NCBI GenBank assembly: GCA_964562925.1
Contig: CAZLVF010000002.1
Span: 22,261 to 86,260, forward strand
Reading direction: 5' to 3'
DNA length: 64,000 bases
From: CAVXDP01 sp964562925
GTDB taxonomy: Archaea > Thermoproteota > Bathyarchaeia > 40CM-2-53-6 > CAVXDP01
A model generated the notes under the pieces. It made no database searches, was not told the DNA's origin, and saw nothing but the letters and a program-made list of their open reading frames with translations. Of the stretch, positions 25,040 through 33,933 are shown in pieces. Every line of letters starts with the position of its first letter. The stretch's first letter is position 1. The position numbers and the translations under genes are program-made.

Positions 25040-25888
25040 GTGACAAAGTTGAAGGTTGGAGCGCATATGTCGATCTCGGGCTCCATCGATCTATCGGTTG
25101 ACAGAGCAAAAGAGAGGGCTTGTGATACCTTCCAGATATTCACACGAAACCCAAGAGGATGGAAGTTCAAGAAACTCACTAGGGAGGATGTTAAGAAGTT
25201 CAAGGAAAAACTCTCGAACTCCGGGATTAGCCCGGTTGTTGCACATATGCCGTATCTTCCCAACTTGGCCTCCCCTACCAAACCGATCCATAAGAGATCC
25301 GTCAGGACGCTTATCTCAGAAGTTGAGAGGTGCCAACTACTCGGCATTCCATATCTCGTAACTCACCTAGGAAGCCACATGGGAAAAGGATTTGAGATTG
25401 GCCAAGAGAGGATAGTCGAAGCGCTAAACGCAGCTCTACCTATTCCAGTCGAGAATGTAATGATACTATTGGAGAACACGGCGGGAACAAGAAACAGCAT
25501 GGGAACATTCTTTGAAGACATAGCAAAAATCCTTGATGGAGTCATCGCAAAAGAGAAAGTTGGCGTCTGTTTCGACACAAGCCATGCTTTCGCTGCTGGT
25601 TATGAACTGAGAACAGAGAGCTCGCTGAACGAGACCTTCGAGCGTTTCGAAAGCGTTGTGGGAGTTGACCGACTGAAGGTCATACACCTCAACGACTCCA
25701 AGGCTGGCGTTGGATCGCACATCGACAGACATGAACATATTGGAATGGGATATATCGGCGAAAAAGGGTTCAAGGTCATCTTGAAACATCACCTCTTCCA
25801 GGGACTTCCTTTGATCTTGGAGACGCCGATAGATAGCCGCCGAGACGATCTTGGAAACGTCAGAAAAGTCAGAGAACTAGCTTCTTAA
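25040..25888 (+). CDS. nfo: endonuclease IV (AP endonuclease)
   Basis: About 282 residues from GTG 25040; TTG 25034 is an alternative. The TIM-barrel Zn3 motifs are present: KVGAHMSISGS, FTRNPRGWK, VAHMPYLPNLASP, VTHLGSHMGKG, ENTAGTRNSMG, VCFDTSHAFAAGY, HLNDSKAGVGSHIDRHEHIG and LETPID (some read in parts). It cuts 5' of abasic sites in base-excision repair and also acts on some oxidised bases. A 53-codon frame and a tautomerase gene follow closely, on the same strand. Confidence 0.93.
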   Translation: MTKLKVGAHMSISGSIDLSVDRAKERACDTFQIFTRNPRGWKFKKLTREDVKKFKEKLSNSGISPVVAHMPYLPNLASPTKPIHKRSVRTLISEVERCQLLGIPYLVTHLGSHMGKGFEIGQERIVEALNAALPIPVENVMILLENTAGTRNSMGTFFEDIAKILDGVIAKEKVGVCFDTSHAFAAGYELRTESSLNETFERFESVVGVDRLKVIHLNDSKAGVGSHIDRHEHIGMGYIGEKGFKVILKHHLFQGLPLILETPIDSRRDDLGNVRKVRELAS

Positions 25889-25903
25889 CAGGATGGAAAG
25901 TTC

Positions 25904-26065
25904 GTGCCAGCGACTCTAGACTACTGCTACCTGCTCGAGAAGGTGAGAAAAGAGGAAAAGCCTCCTCCGCTAGCGTCTCCGAGGTTTTTCGCATACGTCA
26001 TGAATGAAAAGAGCCGAAGCTTTTTTTTTGGGGATCATGAGATAAATCCAAGTTGGGGCATGTGA
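25904..26065 (+). CDS. small hypothetical protein between nfo and the tautomerase
   Basis: 53 residues from GTG 25904, stopping one base before the tautomerase ATG. The start of the sequence (LDYCYLLEKVRKEEKPPPL) recalls the N-terminal helix of archaeal GINS-type proteins, but the protein ends early (HEINPSWGM) just after a run of nine T (26019-26027), where a frameshift or slippage could have occurred. GGATGG lies upstream as a possible ribosome-binding site. Confidence 0.42.
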   Translation: MPATLDYCYLLEKVRKEEKPPPLASPRFFAYVMNEKSRSFFFGDHEINPSWGM

Positions 26066-26066
26066 A

Positions 26067-26279
26067 ATGCCTTTAGTAGAAATATGGGATAGACCTTTCA
26101 CGCCTGAGGAAAGAGTAAGACTTCAGAAAGCTATTGCCGATGTCTTCAAGGAAGTAAGGCCGTTCTTAAGAGAACACGAGGAGTTTCTCTGGATCTTATT
26201 CCATGAGATTTCTCCTGAGAATTGGATGGTCGGCCCCATGACCGTCAAGGAACTGAGGCAAAAGCTCACAGGGCAGTAA
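26067..26279 (+). CDS. 4-oxalocrotonate tautomerase family protein
   Basis: 70 residues beginning MPLVEIWDRPFTPEE. Pro2, which becomes the N-terminal catalytic proline after Met removal, and the 60-80-residue length fit the family; EISPENWMVGP matches the usual middle strand. Members convert enol/keto isomers in catabolism of aromatic or other compounds. The natural substrate is unknown. It is the last gene of the strand run and converges on S10. Confidence 0.82.
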   Translation: MPLVEIWDRPFTPEERVRLQKAIADVFKEVRPFLREHEEFLWILFHEISPENWMVGPMTVKELRQKLTGQ

Positions 26280-26428
26280 GATCGCCGTCAATGCATCAAA
26301 CGCCCCTCTTCTTTTTTGACTTTGATTTTCAGTTGATCCCTGAGGACTCGATCAGCTTCTCGCCCTTGGTCTAATTCTATGCGCATCCAAATTTGCGCTC
26401 GGTGCGGCAAGATAACGAAAGCCAACTA

Positions 26429-26737
26429 TTAGATGAGTTCGATCTCAATAAATACGTCGTCAGGGGTCTTTATTCTCATAAGTCTCTTCAAGAACCTTTC
26501 ATTCGGATCCACGTCGATCAACCGTTTGTGAATCCTCATCTCCCATTTGTCCCAGGTATGGGTTCCTTCGCCGCAGGGACTCTTCCTCGTTGGGACAACA
26601 AGCCTCTTTGTAGGCAACGGAACCGGGCCGCGAAGCCTCACTCCAGCTTTATCAGCTATCTTCGTAATCTCATCGCAGATCGAGTTCAGATCCCTGGTAT
26701 CTATGCTTGAAAGTTTTATCCGTGCTCTGTTGACCAT
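26429..26737 (-). CDS. rpsJ: ribosomal protein uS10
   Basis: 102 residues (MVNRARIKLSS...). GPVPLPTKRLVVPTRKSPCG and WEMRIHKRLIDV are clear uS10 signatures. Order S7, EF-1alpha, S10 on the minus strand is the common archaeal arrangement; 83 bp separate it from the EF-1alpha stop. Confidence 0.96.
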   Translation of the reverse strand: MVNRARIKLSSIDTRDLNSICDEITKIADKAGVRLRGPVPLPTKRLVVPTRKSPCGEGTHTWDKWEMRIHKRLIDVDPNERFLKRLMRIKTPDDVFIEIELI

Positions 26738-26820
26738 CCAAGTTTACTCTCCACGCTAGGGCGGCGAAGCAGACACTAGGAAGAGGGGGATGCTTAAAAG
26801 CCTTGGGAAAGGAGGCTGAG

Positions 26821-28122
26821 TTATGCTTTCTCTGTTATCTGCTTGACGACACCCACAGCAACGGTCATGCCCATATCTCTTATCGCGAATCTCCCGAGTT
26901 GCGGAATCTCGGAGAAAGGTTCGACAACCAAGGGGGCGATTGGCCTGATCTTAACTACTGCGCTGTCCCCAGTCTTGAGGAAGGCAGGTTTCTCCTCGAT
27001 AACCTGGCCTGTTCTGGAATCGATCTTCTGTGTCAGCTCGGTGAAGGTTGCTGCTACCGTTGCGGTGTGAGCGTGCATGACCGGGGTGTAACCTTGGGCG
27101 ATGGCTGTCGGGTGGTATATCACGATCACCTGGCCGATGAACTCCTTTGCAACCGTCGCTGGCGAGTCGGGGTGACCTACAACGTCGCCTCTATGAACAT
27201 CGGTCTTCGTTACCCCTCTGACGTTGAATCCTATGTTGTCTCCGGGGACCGCCTGCGGGATTCTCACGTGATGAGTTTCAATCGATTTGCATTCTGCTTC
27301 GATCTTTGAGGGCATGAAGATGATCTTGTCCCCTTCCTTGAGGATACCTGTCTCAACTCTGCCAACTGGGACCGTCCCAACACCAGTTATCGAATACACA
27401 TCCTGGACCGGAAGCCTCAAGGGTTTCTCAGTGGGCTTCGGTGGGAGTACGAAGCTGTCGAGGACCTCGTAGAGGGTAGGCCCCTTATACCATGTTGTCT
27501 TGTCGCTCTTGTTGTAGAGGTTGTCTCCGGTCCATCCTGAGACCGGGATGAAGTTTATCTTTGAAGGATCGTAGCCCACAACCTTAAGCAGTTCCTCAAG
27601 TTCTTTCTTGCATTCTTGGAATCGTTCTTGAGAGAAGTTGACGGTTGCATCATCCATCTTCGTTATGGCGACTGCGATCTGCCCTACACCCAGCGTCCTC
27701 GCTAGGTAGGCGTGTTCCCTAGCCTGTCCACCAGGCCCTACAGCCACCTCAAACTCCCCCTTCTTCGCCGATACGACGAGCACAGCACAGTCTGCCTGAC
27801 TCGTGCCTGTTATCATGTTCTTTATGAAGTCTCTATGTCCTGGAGCGTCAATTATCGTGTAGAAGATCTTTGGCGTCTCAAACTTCTGGAAGGACAGGTC
27901 TATGGTGACGCCTCTTTCTCTCTCTTCCTTTAGACTATCGAGGACCCATGCAAACTTGAACGTGTCTCCAGCACCAGTCTTCTCGGACTCTTTGGCATAC
28001 TCGTCAATCGTCTTCTTATCCACAAAACCCGCGTCTAGCATCAGGTGACCGGTCATCGTGCTTTTTCCATGGTCAACGTGTCCGATTACTATGAGGTTGA
28101 GATGAGGTTTCTGTGAACTCAT
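26821..28122 (-). CDS. tuf: translation elongation factor EF-1alpha
   Basis: 433 residues. P-loop GHVDHGKST at residues 13-21, switch region RERGVTIDLSF, DAPGHRDFIKN, and NKxD-type TKMD are present. Domains 2 and 3 follow (LPVQDVYSITGVGTVPVGR; PFSEIPQLGRFAIRDMGMTV, read in parts). It carries aminoacyl-tRNA to the ribosome with GTP. aPelota, encoded at 32.5 kb, and aRF1 at 35 kb also use this factor in archaea. Confidence 0.98.
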   Translation of the reverse strand: MSSQKPHLNLIVIGHVDHGKSTMTGHLMLDAGFVDKKTIDEYAKESEKTGAGDTFKFAWVLDSLKEERERGVTIDLSFQKFETPKIFYTIIDAPGHRDFIKNMITGTSQADCAVLVVSAKKGEFEVAVGPGGQAREHAYLARTLGVGQIAVAITKMDDATVNFSQERFQECKKELEELLKVVGYDPSKINFIPVSGWTGDNLYNKSDKTTWYKGPTLYEVLDSFVLPPKPTEKPLRLPVQDVYSITGVGTVPVGRVETGILKEGDKIIFMPSKIEAECKSIETHHVRIPQAVPGDNIGFNVRGVTKTDVHRGDVVGHPDSPATVAKEFIGQVIVIYHPTAIAQGYTPVMHAHTATVAATFTELTQKIDSRTGQVIEEKPAFLKTGDSAVVKIRPIAPLVVEPFSEIPQLGRFAIRDMGMTVAVGVVKQITEKA

Positions 28123-28169
28123 TCTTTTTCATTCCCAATTTGATGGTTCGTACTTCTAAAAGACAACCC

Positions 28170-28179
28170 ATATTTAAGT
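28170..28179 (-). promoter_or_regulatory. TATA-like element upstream of EF-1alpha
   Basis: Minus strand CTTAAATATG, about 50 bp before the ATG at 28122. A weaker A/T-rich core lies closer (28154-28163). Confidence 0.5.
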
Positions 28180-28261
28180 TCCACGATGATCTGCCCCGCT
28201 TGAAGATCGGATCGATAAGCGTGGAGGGAATCTTGTCGTCGTCTTCGGTTAAGGAAAGGCC

Positions 28262-28864
28262 TTAACGAGAGGCCAGAGCGATTCTTTCCATCTCATCTCG
28301 CTTTCTTATGGCGAAGCTTCTACTATCTCTAGATGCGCAGAGTATTATCTCATCAGCCAGGCATTCATCTATGGTCTTAGGATTGCCAACTGAGGCCTGC
28401 CTCGCTCCATCGGCGATAAACCGCAACGTGAGATCTACTCTCCGCTGTGGTGAGATATCCACTGAGATTGGATAAACGACTCCACCGTAGGCTATCCGCG
28501 TAACCTCCTCGCAGGGCGCCGAGTTCTCTATCGCTTTCACCAGCACCTCAAGAGGGTTTTTTCCAGTTTTCAAACTGATTATCTCAAGAGCGTTCCTAAC
28601 GACGCTGATCACCTTCGCCTTCTTCCCGCCAGATCTTCCATGCCGCATCATGTTGTTTGCTAGTCTTTCAACAATGTTCACAGCAGACTTCCTAAACCTC
28701 TGATGCTCATGCCTTCCTCCGCTATGAGGTATCAGGGCGGGCTTGAGAGAGATGTACTGCTTTATCCCAGCATCTTCGACAGTAATTCCATCACAACGCC
28801 ATTTTCCAAAGATCTTAACGTCTATGGGCTTCTTCGATTCTCTGCTCATCGGTCTCTGCCTCAT
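28262..28864 (-). CDS. rpsG: ribosomal protein uS7
   Basis: 200 residues; a second ATG 15 bp in (28849) is also possible. RHEHQRFRKSAVNIVERLANNMM (read in parts), GGKKAKV, ENSAPCEEVTRIAYGGVVYP and RKRDEMERIALASR are typical archaeal uS7 segments. It is a head protein of the 30S subunit. It lies between SRP RNA and EF-1alpha on the same strand. Confidence 0.97.
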   Translation of the reverse strand: MRQRPMSRESKKPIDVKIFGKWRCDGITVEDAGIKQYISLKPALIPHSGGRHEHQRFRKSAVNIVERLANNMMRHGRSGGKKAKVISVVRNALEIISLKTGKNPLEVLVKAIENSAPCEEVTRIAYGGVVYPISVDISPQRRVDLTLRFIADGARQASVGNPKTIDECLADEIILCASRDSRSFAIRKRDEMERIALASR

Positions 28865-28956
28865 CGAATCATGGCGCGGTATGTTAGGATCAGATTTTAA
28901 TATATGTTTTGAATCGAACAGCGTTCTGGGCTATCCACGGTCCGTAGCCAGTGAGG

Positions 28957-29282
28957 GTAGCGGTGGCGACATCCCCAGATGATTGACATCCCTCTCGGCC
29001 GCGGTGTCCCGACCGCTTTCTCCTACCTGTGATCCCGCCAGCGCCTTGGCGTTCACCTTACGACCGCTCTCTTCCGAGCCTCGTCGGGTTCAGTGACAGG
29101 GAAGTAACTTTCTCCCTTCGAAGAAAGTTCTTCTTCCGCTGGCCCGACGGGGCAGGAATTCACTGTCGGCAGTCGAGGCCTTCGGCCGTTTGGAAATGCC
29201 GCTCATCCAGGTTAGCGGATCCCCGCATGTAGCCGATTTCGGGTTTAGGGAACGGCTGGCTCCCCGACCCCTCGCCACCGCC
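28957..29282 (-). ncRNA. signal recognition particle 7S RNA
   Basis: The transcript starts near 29282 with GGCGGTGGCGA, which pairs with TCGCCACCGCT near the 3' end (about 28959-28969), the archaeal helix 1. The Alu-domain segment CCCTAAACCCGAAATCGGC and the helix-8 core AGG-CTC-GGAA-GAG-AGC, with a GGAA tetraloop between symmetric-loop strands, match archaeal SRP RNA. Helix 6 is likely at AAGGTGAACGCC. Ends are set from the helix-1 pairing and could shift by a few bases. A TATA box lies ~27 bp upstream. Confidence 0.88.
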
Positions 29283-29304
29283 AAGTCAAACTCAGAGGTG
29301 GTTT

Positions 29305-29314
29305 CAATATATAC
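29305..29314 (-). promoter_or_regulatory. TATA box of the SRP RNA gene
   Basis: Minus strand GTATATATTG, centred about 27 bp before the predicted 5' end at 29282, the standard archaeal spacing. Confidence 0.7.
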
Positions 29315-29570
29315 TTTCCTAGCGAAAATCGAGTCTTTCTAAGATGCGCAATTCGTAGTAGGTCGTCGTCCTGTCTCGTTATGATCGTGGCCTCCAAGAA
29401 TAGAGAGTTTTACTTCTATCTAGGGTGACGGTTCTGAGCCTTATCGAGGAGGGGGGTAGGGGGGGGTTCTAAGGCAGGCCAAGAAACGAGCCTCGCAATA
29501 ATCTTTGAAGCCGAAAGTTGGAAGCCTTAGAATAAGTTGGTTGTGTAAAGGGGATATCCACCTTGAGAGG

Positions 29571-30488
29571 CTAGTTGCCGACGCCTCTAAGCATCTCACA
29601 GGCTTCGCATAAATCTGAGGTTGTGGGTTCACTGCAAGAACTGCATCTGCGCAGTGTTACAGCAGATCTATGAGTTTTGAGTAGCTCGCGAAGGTGTTCT
29701 GCCGATCTGTAGATGGTGAACTTTATTCCAGCATGCTTCTCTTCTAACCTATTCAACATCGTTCTGATATCGTTTCTTAATGCTGTGGATGCATAGGGGC
29801 AGGGAGCGGTTTGAAAATCGAGTCCAGTCACATACGCGTAGAGGACTATTTCCTTTTCAGGGCACTCAGCTAGAGGTTTGATCCGTGGCAGGAACATGCC
29901 TGATTGGTCTTCTAGAAAAGGTTCTGAACGAGCTATGCGTGGAACGTCTCCATGAAACATGTTCAAGATAAATGTTTGAATCTCATCATCCATGTTATGT
30001 GCGGTTGCGATCTTGTTCGCTTCAACTTTTCTTGCGATTACGTTGATCGCTTTTCGTCTCAGAACTCCACAGTACGAGCACGGAAAGCTTAGCTTTCTTT
30101 CCGTAACCAGCTCATCCAAGCTCTGACCGTAGAGCTCCTTGAAGGATATGATTCTGTGATCTACTCCAAGCTTGATGCATTGATCCCTTGCGATTCTGAC
30201 CGCTTCGCCTCTATATCCCTCGATTCCCTCATCGACCGTTACAGCTGTCAGCCGAGACCGCGGGAACCTCTTCTCTATCTTGTTAAGAACCTTCAGAAGT
30301 GTCAGGCTGTCTTTTCCTCCGGACAAAGCAACGGTCACATGATCATCCGTTTCGAGCATATGATACTTTGAGATTGATCTTCGAACCCTTGTTTCGAAGT
30401 TCTCCCTGAAACATCCACGACAGAAGGCTACACCCTCATGTTCTCTGAAGTAGAACGTTCCCGTTGACTTGCAGACGCCGCACTTCAA
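29571..30488 (-). CDS. TtuA/Ncs6-type tRNA 2-thiolation enzyme
   Basis: About 305 residues from TTG 30488 (next codons KCGVC); a longer frame would overlap the upstream protease gene. N-terminal zinc finger (CGVC ... CRGC), PP-loop ATP site VALSGGKDSLT near residue 60, catalytic/cluster cysteines CSYCG and CPYAS, TAHNMDDEIQTF, and a C-terminal zinc finger (CSSC ... CEAC). Enzymes of this family (TtuA, CTU1) put sulfur on tRNA uridine or ribothymidine, using a ubiquitin-like sulfur carrier in archaea. Whether the Ubl at 16.6 kb also serves here is an open point. Confidence 0.88.
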   Translation of the reverse strand: MKCGVCKSTGTFYFREHEGVAFCRGCFRENFETRVRRSISKYHMLETDDHVTVALSGGKDSLTLLKVLNKIEKRFPRSRLTAVTVDEGIEGYRGEAVRIARDQCIKLGVDHRIISFKELYGQSLDELVTERKLSFPCSYCGVLRRKAINVIARKVEANKIATAHNMDDEIQTFILNMFHGDVPRIARSEPFLEDQSGMFLPRIKPLAECPEKEIVLYAYVTGLDFQTAPCPYASTALRNDIRTMLNRLEEKHAGIKFTIYRSAEHLRELLKTHRSAVTLRRCSSCSEPTTSDLCEACEMLRGVGN

Positions 30489-30502
30489 GTTCAGGAATGC
30501 CT

Positions 30503-31660
30503 CTAGAATCTCCCCAGTCCAAACCTGAGGAATGAGAGAACAATGTTCAGTCCAAGTATCATGATGCATACCCCTGTAATCGCGGCTCCAATCTCCTTTG
30601 ATCTCTTTGTCTTCGTAATCTTGAGAACCGTATCAGCAAACTTGCCGCCGTCAAGTGGGCCTATCGGAAGCATGTTAAGCAATGCTACACTCACCAGAAT
30701 CATATGCATCCAGTTCTCCGTCAGATACAACTGGTACGGAAGCTCATTGGGCAGTGAACGAACCCTTGGAGGATAGTAATTGAACGGTACGATACCTATC
30801 AAGGCTCTTCCAGGGTTTTGTGGACTGGTTTGCGTTGTTACTATAAAGTCTCCTCTCCCTGTAGTGACCTTAAGCGTACTGTTAGGTTTTACCTTGGCCA
30901 TATACTCTCTAAGTTCGTCAACACCCTTTACAGGCGTCGCATTCAAGGAAAGGATCATATCCCACTTTTTGATTCCCACGTTCTCAGCTGCTCCCTCCTC
31001 AACGAGTCCTGTGATCAGAACTCCCGAGGAGTCTGGGGAGTAGAACGGGCTGATGGTTAGAGTGAAATTTGCAATTGACAGAAGAACGAGCATCCCCACA
31101 GCTATGTTCGCAGACGACCCGGCCGAGAAGATTCTCAACTTCGTTGGTAGCCCAGCCTTCTCAAGCCTCTCTTCATCGATCTCGACAAAGCCTCCAGGAA
31201 GCACCACGGCGAGGAAGATCCCAGCTGATTTCAAAGGAACCTTCTCTGCAAGGCTTGCGATTCCATGTGCGAACTCATGAGTTACAACGACAACAGCCAG
31301 TGAGATGAGTACGTACGGTAGGCTTTCTAGACTAACCGTTAGGCCGGGGACTATGAGCGTTACCTGAGCAGCCTCTTCAGGTCTCTGGAAGAAAAGATAC
31401 GCATTCTTTACCAGGCTGTAGAATATGAACAAAATCTGTCCGACAGCCAGAGCTGCTGATACATTCCACGCAACCAGCCATGCGAACCTCCTTCTCTGAG
31501 CTATTCTCTCCATAAACCTGTTTAGAGCAGCAGTCCTGTAGATCAGATAGAATGGTTTGGCGGTAAGTCCCCAGCGTTCGGTCCTGAAGCTTCTCAAGAC
31601 CACGTAGAGACCAAGCCAGATGGCTATGAAGAGCGCTAGGCTGATGAAGGCGTCCATCAT
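30503..31660 (-). CDS. site-2 protease (peptidase M50) with PDZ domain
   Basis: 385 residues with several membrane helices. The zinc site is HEFAH at 128-132 and LNMLPIGPLDGGKF near 340. A PDZ-like insert occupies about 205-270 (VLITGLVEEGAAENVGIKKWD, read in parts). Site-2 proteases cut within membrane segments, often releasing membrane-tethered regulators. The window contains a membrane-tethered winged-helix receptor at 18.7-20.9 kb; a link is speculative. It precedes the thiolase gene by 14 bp. Confidence 0.9.
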   Translation of the reverse strand: MMDAFISLALFIAIWLGLYVVLRSFRTERWGLTAKPFYLIYRTAALNRFMERIAQRRRFAWLVAWNVSAALAVGQILFIFYSLVKNAYLFFQRPEEAAQVTLIVPGLTVSLESLPYVLISLAVVVVTHEFAHGIASLAEKVPLKSAGIFLAVVLPGGFVEIDEERLEKAGLPTKLRIFSAGSSANIAVGMLVLLSIANFTLTISPFYSPDSSGVLITGLVEEGAAENVGIKKWDMILSLNATPVKGVDELREYMAKVKPNSTLKVTTGRGDFIVTTQTSPQNPGRALIGIVPFNYYPPRVRSLPNELPYQLYLTENWMHMILVSVALLNMLPIGPLDGGKFADTVLKITKTKRSKEIGAAITGVCIMILGLNIVLSFLRFGLGRF

Positions 31661-31761
31661 CTTCCCTTCGACTGAGAGGTTCGCCTAGCCGATTAAAACG
31701 TTTCCAAATCTGTTACGAAACTGGGTGATTCCTTCTCTCAATTAAGAAGCCAAGGTAATGT

Positions 31762-32496
31762 TCAATTGACTCTGGATAGGTAGATCCTTCTCACAGCCGG
31801 GTTCGTATCTACTAGTCTCTTCAACGCTCTTTCAAATGTCTCATCTTTCTTGAGCTCTGTTAACTGGAAGATTCCAGTTCTTCCGATCTTGTCTCTTCGA
31901 GTCAGGACCCTGGTCCTTTCCTTTACTATGTCCACGCTTACACCAACTTTCTCAGCCACCTCAGTCTCATGTCCAATGACCGGAGATTCAATGTGGCCCT
32001 GCAGGGTCGGCTCAATCAAGGTCAGCCTCTTCGTACATCCAGGTACTCGAGCTTCGTTCTTCAATAGACCGATATCGATGAGTCCGCCAAACTTGAAAAA
32101 CTCAAGTTCGAGCGAACGGAGATTCAGAAGTGGAAATGTTACAGACACTCTTTCCTGCGAGTCCAAGTAAATATGCGCCTTTGGAGCGTGGCTTGGTGTC
32201 GCCTGCGCTATCCTTCTCGAGTACAGGTCGAATCCTCTTATCCCAAGAGAGACCTCGACCCTGTGGGACGGCACCACGTACGGAATTACAACATCAACAT
32301 CACTGTAAGAGTCAACGTCACCCCGTGCAACGCTCCCATGAACCATTGATGAGATCTGTTCTTCCACCAGCGCCCTCATAACCGCATGGGCCTTGACTCT
32401 CAGGGTTCGAAAGAGTTCCCAATGTGAGTTATCATATACGCGCTCGACCCTATCCCAGACCCTTGTTGGCTTTTCAGCCCCACGTTTCCCAGCCAA
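31762..32496 (-). CDS. archaeal nucleotidyltransferase (Pol beta superfamily)
   Basis: 244 residues. The nucleotidyltransferase motif GSVARGDVDSYSDVDVVI (about 54-71) gives GS and the DxD metal pair. A helical C-terminal half with TRRDKIGRTGIFQL follows. It resembles a conserved archaeal uncharacterised group (COG1665-like). Substrate unknown. It lies 41 bp downstream of Pelota on the same strand. Confidence 0.75.
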   Translation of the reverse strand: MAGKRGAEKPTRVWDRVERVYDNSHWELFRTLRVKAHAVMRALVEEQISSMVHGSVARGDVDSYSDVDVVIPYVVPSHRVEVSLGIRGFDLYSRRIAQATPSHAPKAHIYLDSQERVSVTFPLLNLRSLELEFFKFGGLIDIGLLKNEARVPGCTKRLTLIEPTLQGHIESPVIGHETEVAEKVGVSVDIVKERTRVLTRRDKIGRTGIFQLTELKKDETFERALKRLVDTNPAVRRIYLSRVN

Positions 32497-32537
32497 AGAC
32501 CAAACACCCGCACAGTCTTTCGACAGTTCCGTTCTTC

Positions 32538-33617
32538 CTATGGGACCAAGTGTTTGGAGTAGCGCAACAAAGCGGCCAACCCGCCAATCGAAACCAGTTT
32601 CTTACCGCCCTCATGTTCTCCGCTTATCAGGTGAACCGTGCCGTTTCTGTTTTCAACAGTTCTCATAACATCTTCAATTCTCTTCCTCTCTTCGTCGTCT
32701 GCGTCTCTCAGCCTCTGATGTGCGACTATAAGAGTCGCGACGACACCCGAAGCAGCGTCACTATCGACTTCTTGGAGCCCGTATGATACGTCTCCCCTTG
32801 AGGCTCCCAGTCTCGCAAGAACCTCCTCTACTAGCGCTGTCTCCCTCGCCACCCTAGCATGTTTAACAACACTTCCAACGAGGCCACATCGGATCGCTTC
32901 GTATACTCCTGAAACCCCTCCTGAACTAACACTCTTGACAGAGACTACGTTCTTTGCGGTCTCGGGGAAATTGTTGCTCAGATGCTTCCAGAAACTCTCC
33001 TTTGTAAATGCGGGTCCAACGATAACGATTCTGCCAGCTTTTCCGCTCCGAGTTCTCTCAAGCGCCTTTGAGATCTCAGCGTAGTACCGTCGGAGCGCCT
33101 CTTCTCTCTTCTCATATTCACGTTTTCCAGGTAACCTAGATTTGATCTCGGCCCTAACGTCTACACCATATGTTCTAACGGTCGCTATACAACCCTCATC
33201 CGCGTCGATTGCAAGGACGGTTATCGGCTCCTCCTCGACCTGCGCCTTCTCCAACCTCTCAAGTTGATAGTCGTACCAGTGTTCCTTTGATATTGTTAGC
33301 TGATCATCTGGTTGAATGCTGACAGTATGGTACGACCCTTGTATGTTCAAGTCTTCAGGAGCTTCCTTTACCTTTCCAAGAATTCTTAGACGGCTCATCT
33401 CTTTGTCGAAGTGAACTTTCTCGACCGAAAGCCGCATGGATACGGGTAGCCTTTTGCTTGAGGGTCGTCCAACTCCCTCGGTCTTAACCTCACGGGTCGT
33501 TCTAGCGTGAACAAGGTCGCCTTTGTCGAGCACGTTATACAATACCCAGAGATCGTCGAGAGAATTAGTTACGAGTCTTATCGAGCCATGCTTCAAGTCT
33601 TTGTAAACTATTCTCAA
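32538..33617 (-). CDS. pelA: Pelota (Dom34), ribosome rescue factor
   Basis: 359 residues with the three eRF1-like domains: Sm-like N domain (MRIVYKDLKHGSIRLV), central domain with VLAIDADEGCIATVRTYGV, and C domain (DAASGVVATLIVAHQRLRDA; GGKKLVSIGGLAALLRY). It lacks GGQ, as expected. It splits stalled ribosomes with ABCE1. Divergent from the small gene at 33738; probably cotranscribed with the nucleotidyltransferase. Confidence 0.95.
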   Translation of the reverse strand: MRIVYKDLKHGSIRLVTNSLDDLWVLYNVLDKGDLVHARTTREVKTEGVGRPSSKRLPVSMRLSVEKVHFDKEMSRLRILGKVKEAPEDLNIQGSYHTVSIQPDDQLTISKEHWYDYQLERLEKAQVEEEPITVLAIDADEGCIATVRTYGVDVRAEIKSRLPGKREYEKREEALRRYYAEISKALERTRSGKAGRIVIVGPAFTKESFWKHLSNNFPETAKNVVSVKSVSSGGVSGVYEAIRCGLVGSVVKHARVARETALVEEVLARLGASRGDVSYGLQEVDSDAASGVVATLIVAHQRLRDADDEERKRIEDVMRTVENRNGTVHLISGEHEGGKKLVSIGGLAALLRYSKHLVP

Positions 33618-33689
33618 ACGTCTCCACGGCTCCCTGATGCCATCGTGCGCGATTGTTACGCTTAATCATTGAGGTCGGCATGTATCAAA

Positions 33690-33699
33690 CTTTTATAAG
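33690..33699 (+). promoter_or_regulatory. TATA box for the small gene at 33738
   Basis: CTTTTATAAG, followed by the interrupted repeat CGTGTCGCACGTTTGGCGACGTG (33712-33734, quoted in parts: CGTGTCGCACG / GCGACGTG), which could be an operator or leader structure. Confidence 0.5.
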
Positions 33700-33737
33700 C
33701 ACCTCTAATAACGTGTCGCACGTTTGGCGACGTGTTG

Positions 33738-33911
33738 ATGAACGCGGAAGAAGAAGACAAGATAGTCGAAGCGCTTGAACAGTTGAGGCTGAGCTACAAC
33801 CTACGCCAGTATAGGGTTTGCTCGTTGATCTGTGATTCGCTCGCGGAGAAGTTCAAGGCGATCGCACAGAATAGGGCAGAAACGCCCACTCAGGTTGGAC
33901 ATAAAACATAA
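33738..33911 (+). CDS. small hypothetical protein
   Basis: 57 residues from ATG 33738 (MNAEEEDKIVEALEQLRLSY), mostly helical with a Cys pair (CSLIC). The placement 39 bp after a good TATA box and the acidic, helix-forming composition support a real gene. No family recognised. It is divergent from Pelota. Confidence 0.5.
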   Translation: MNAEEEDKIVEALEQLRLSYNLRQYRVCSLICDSLAEKFKAIAQNRAETPTQVGHKT

Positions 33912-33933
33912 ACGCCGACTTATCGACCTTATC

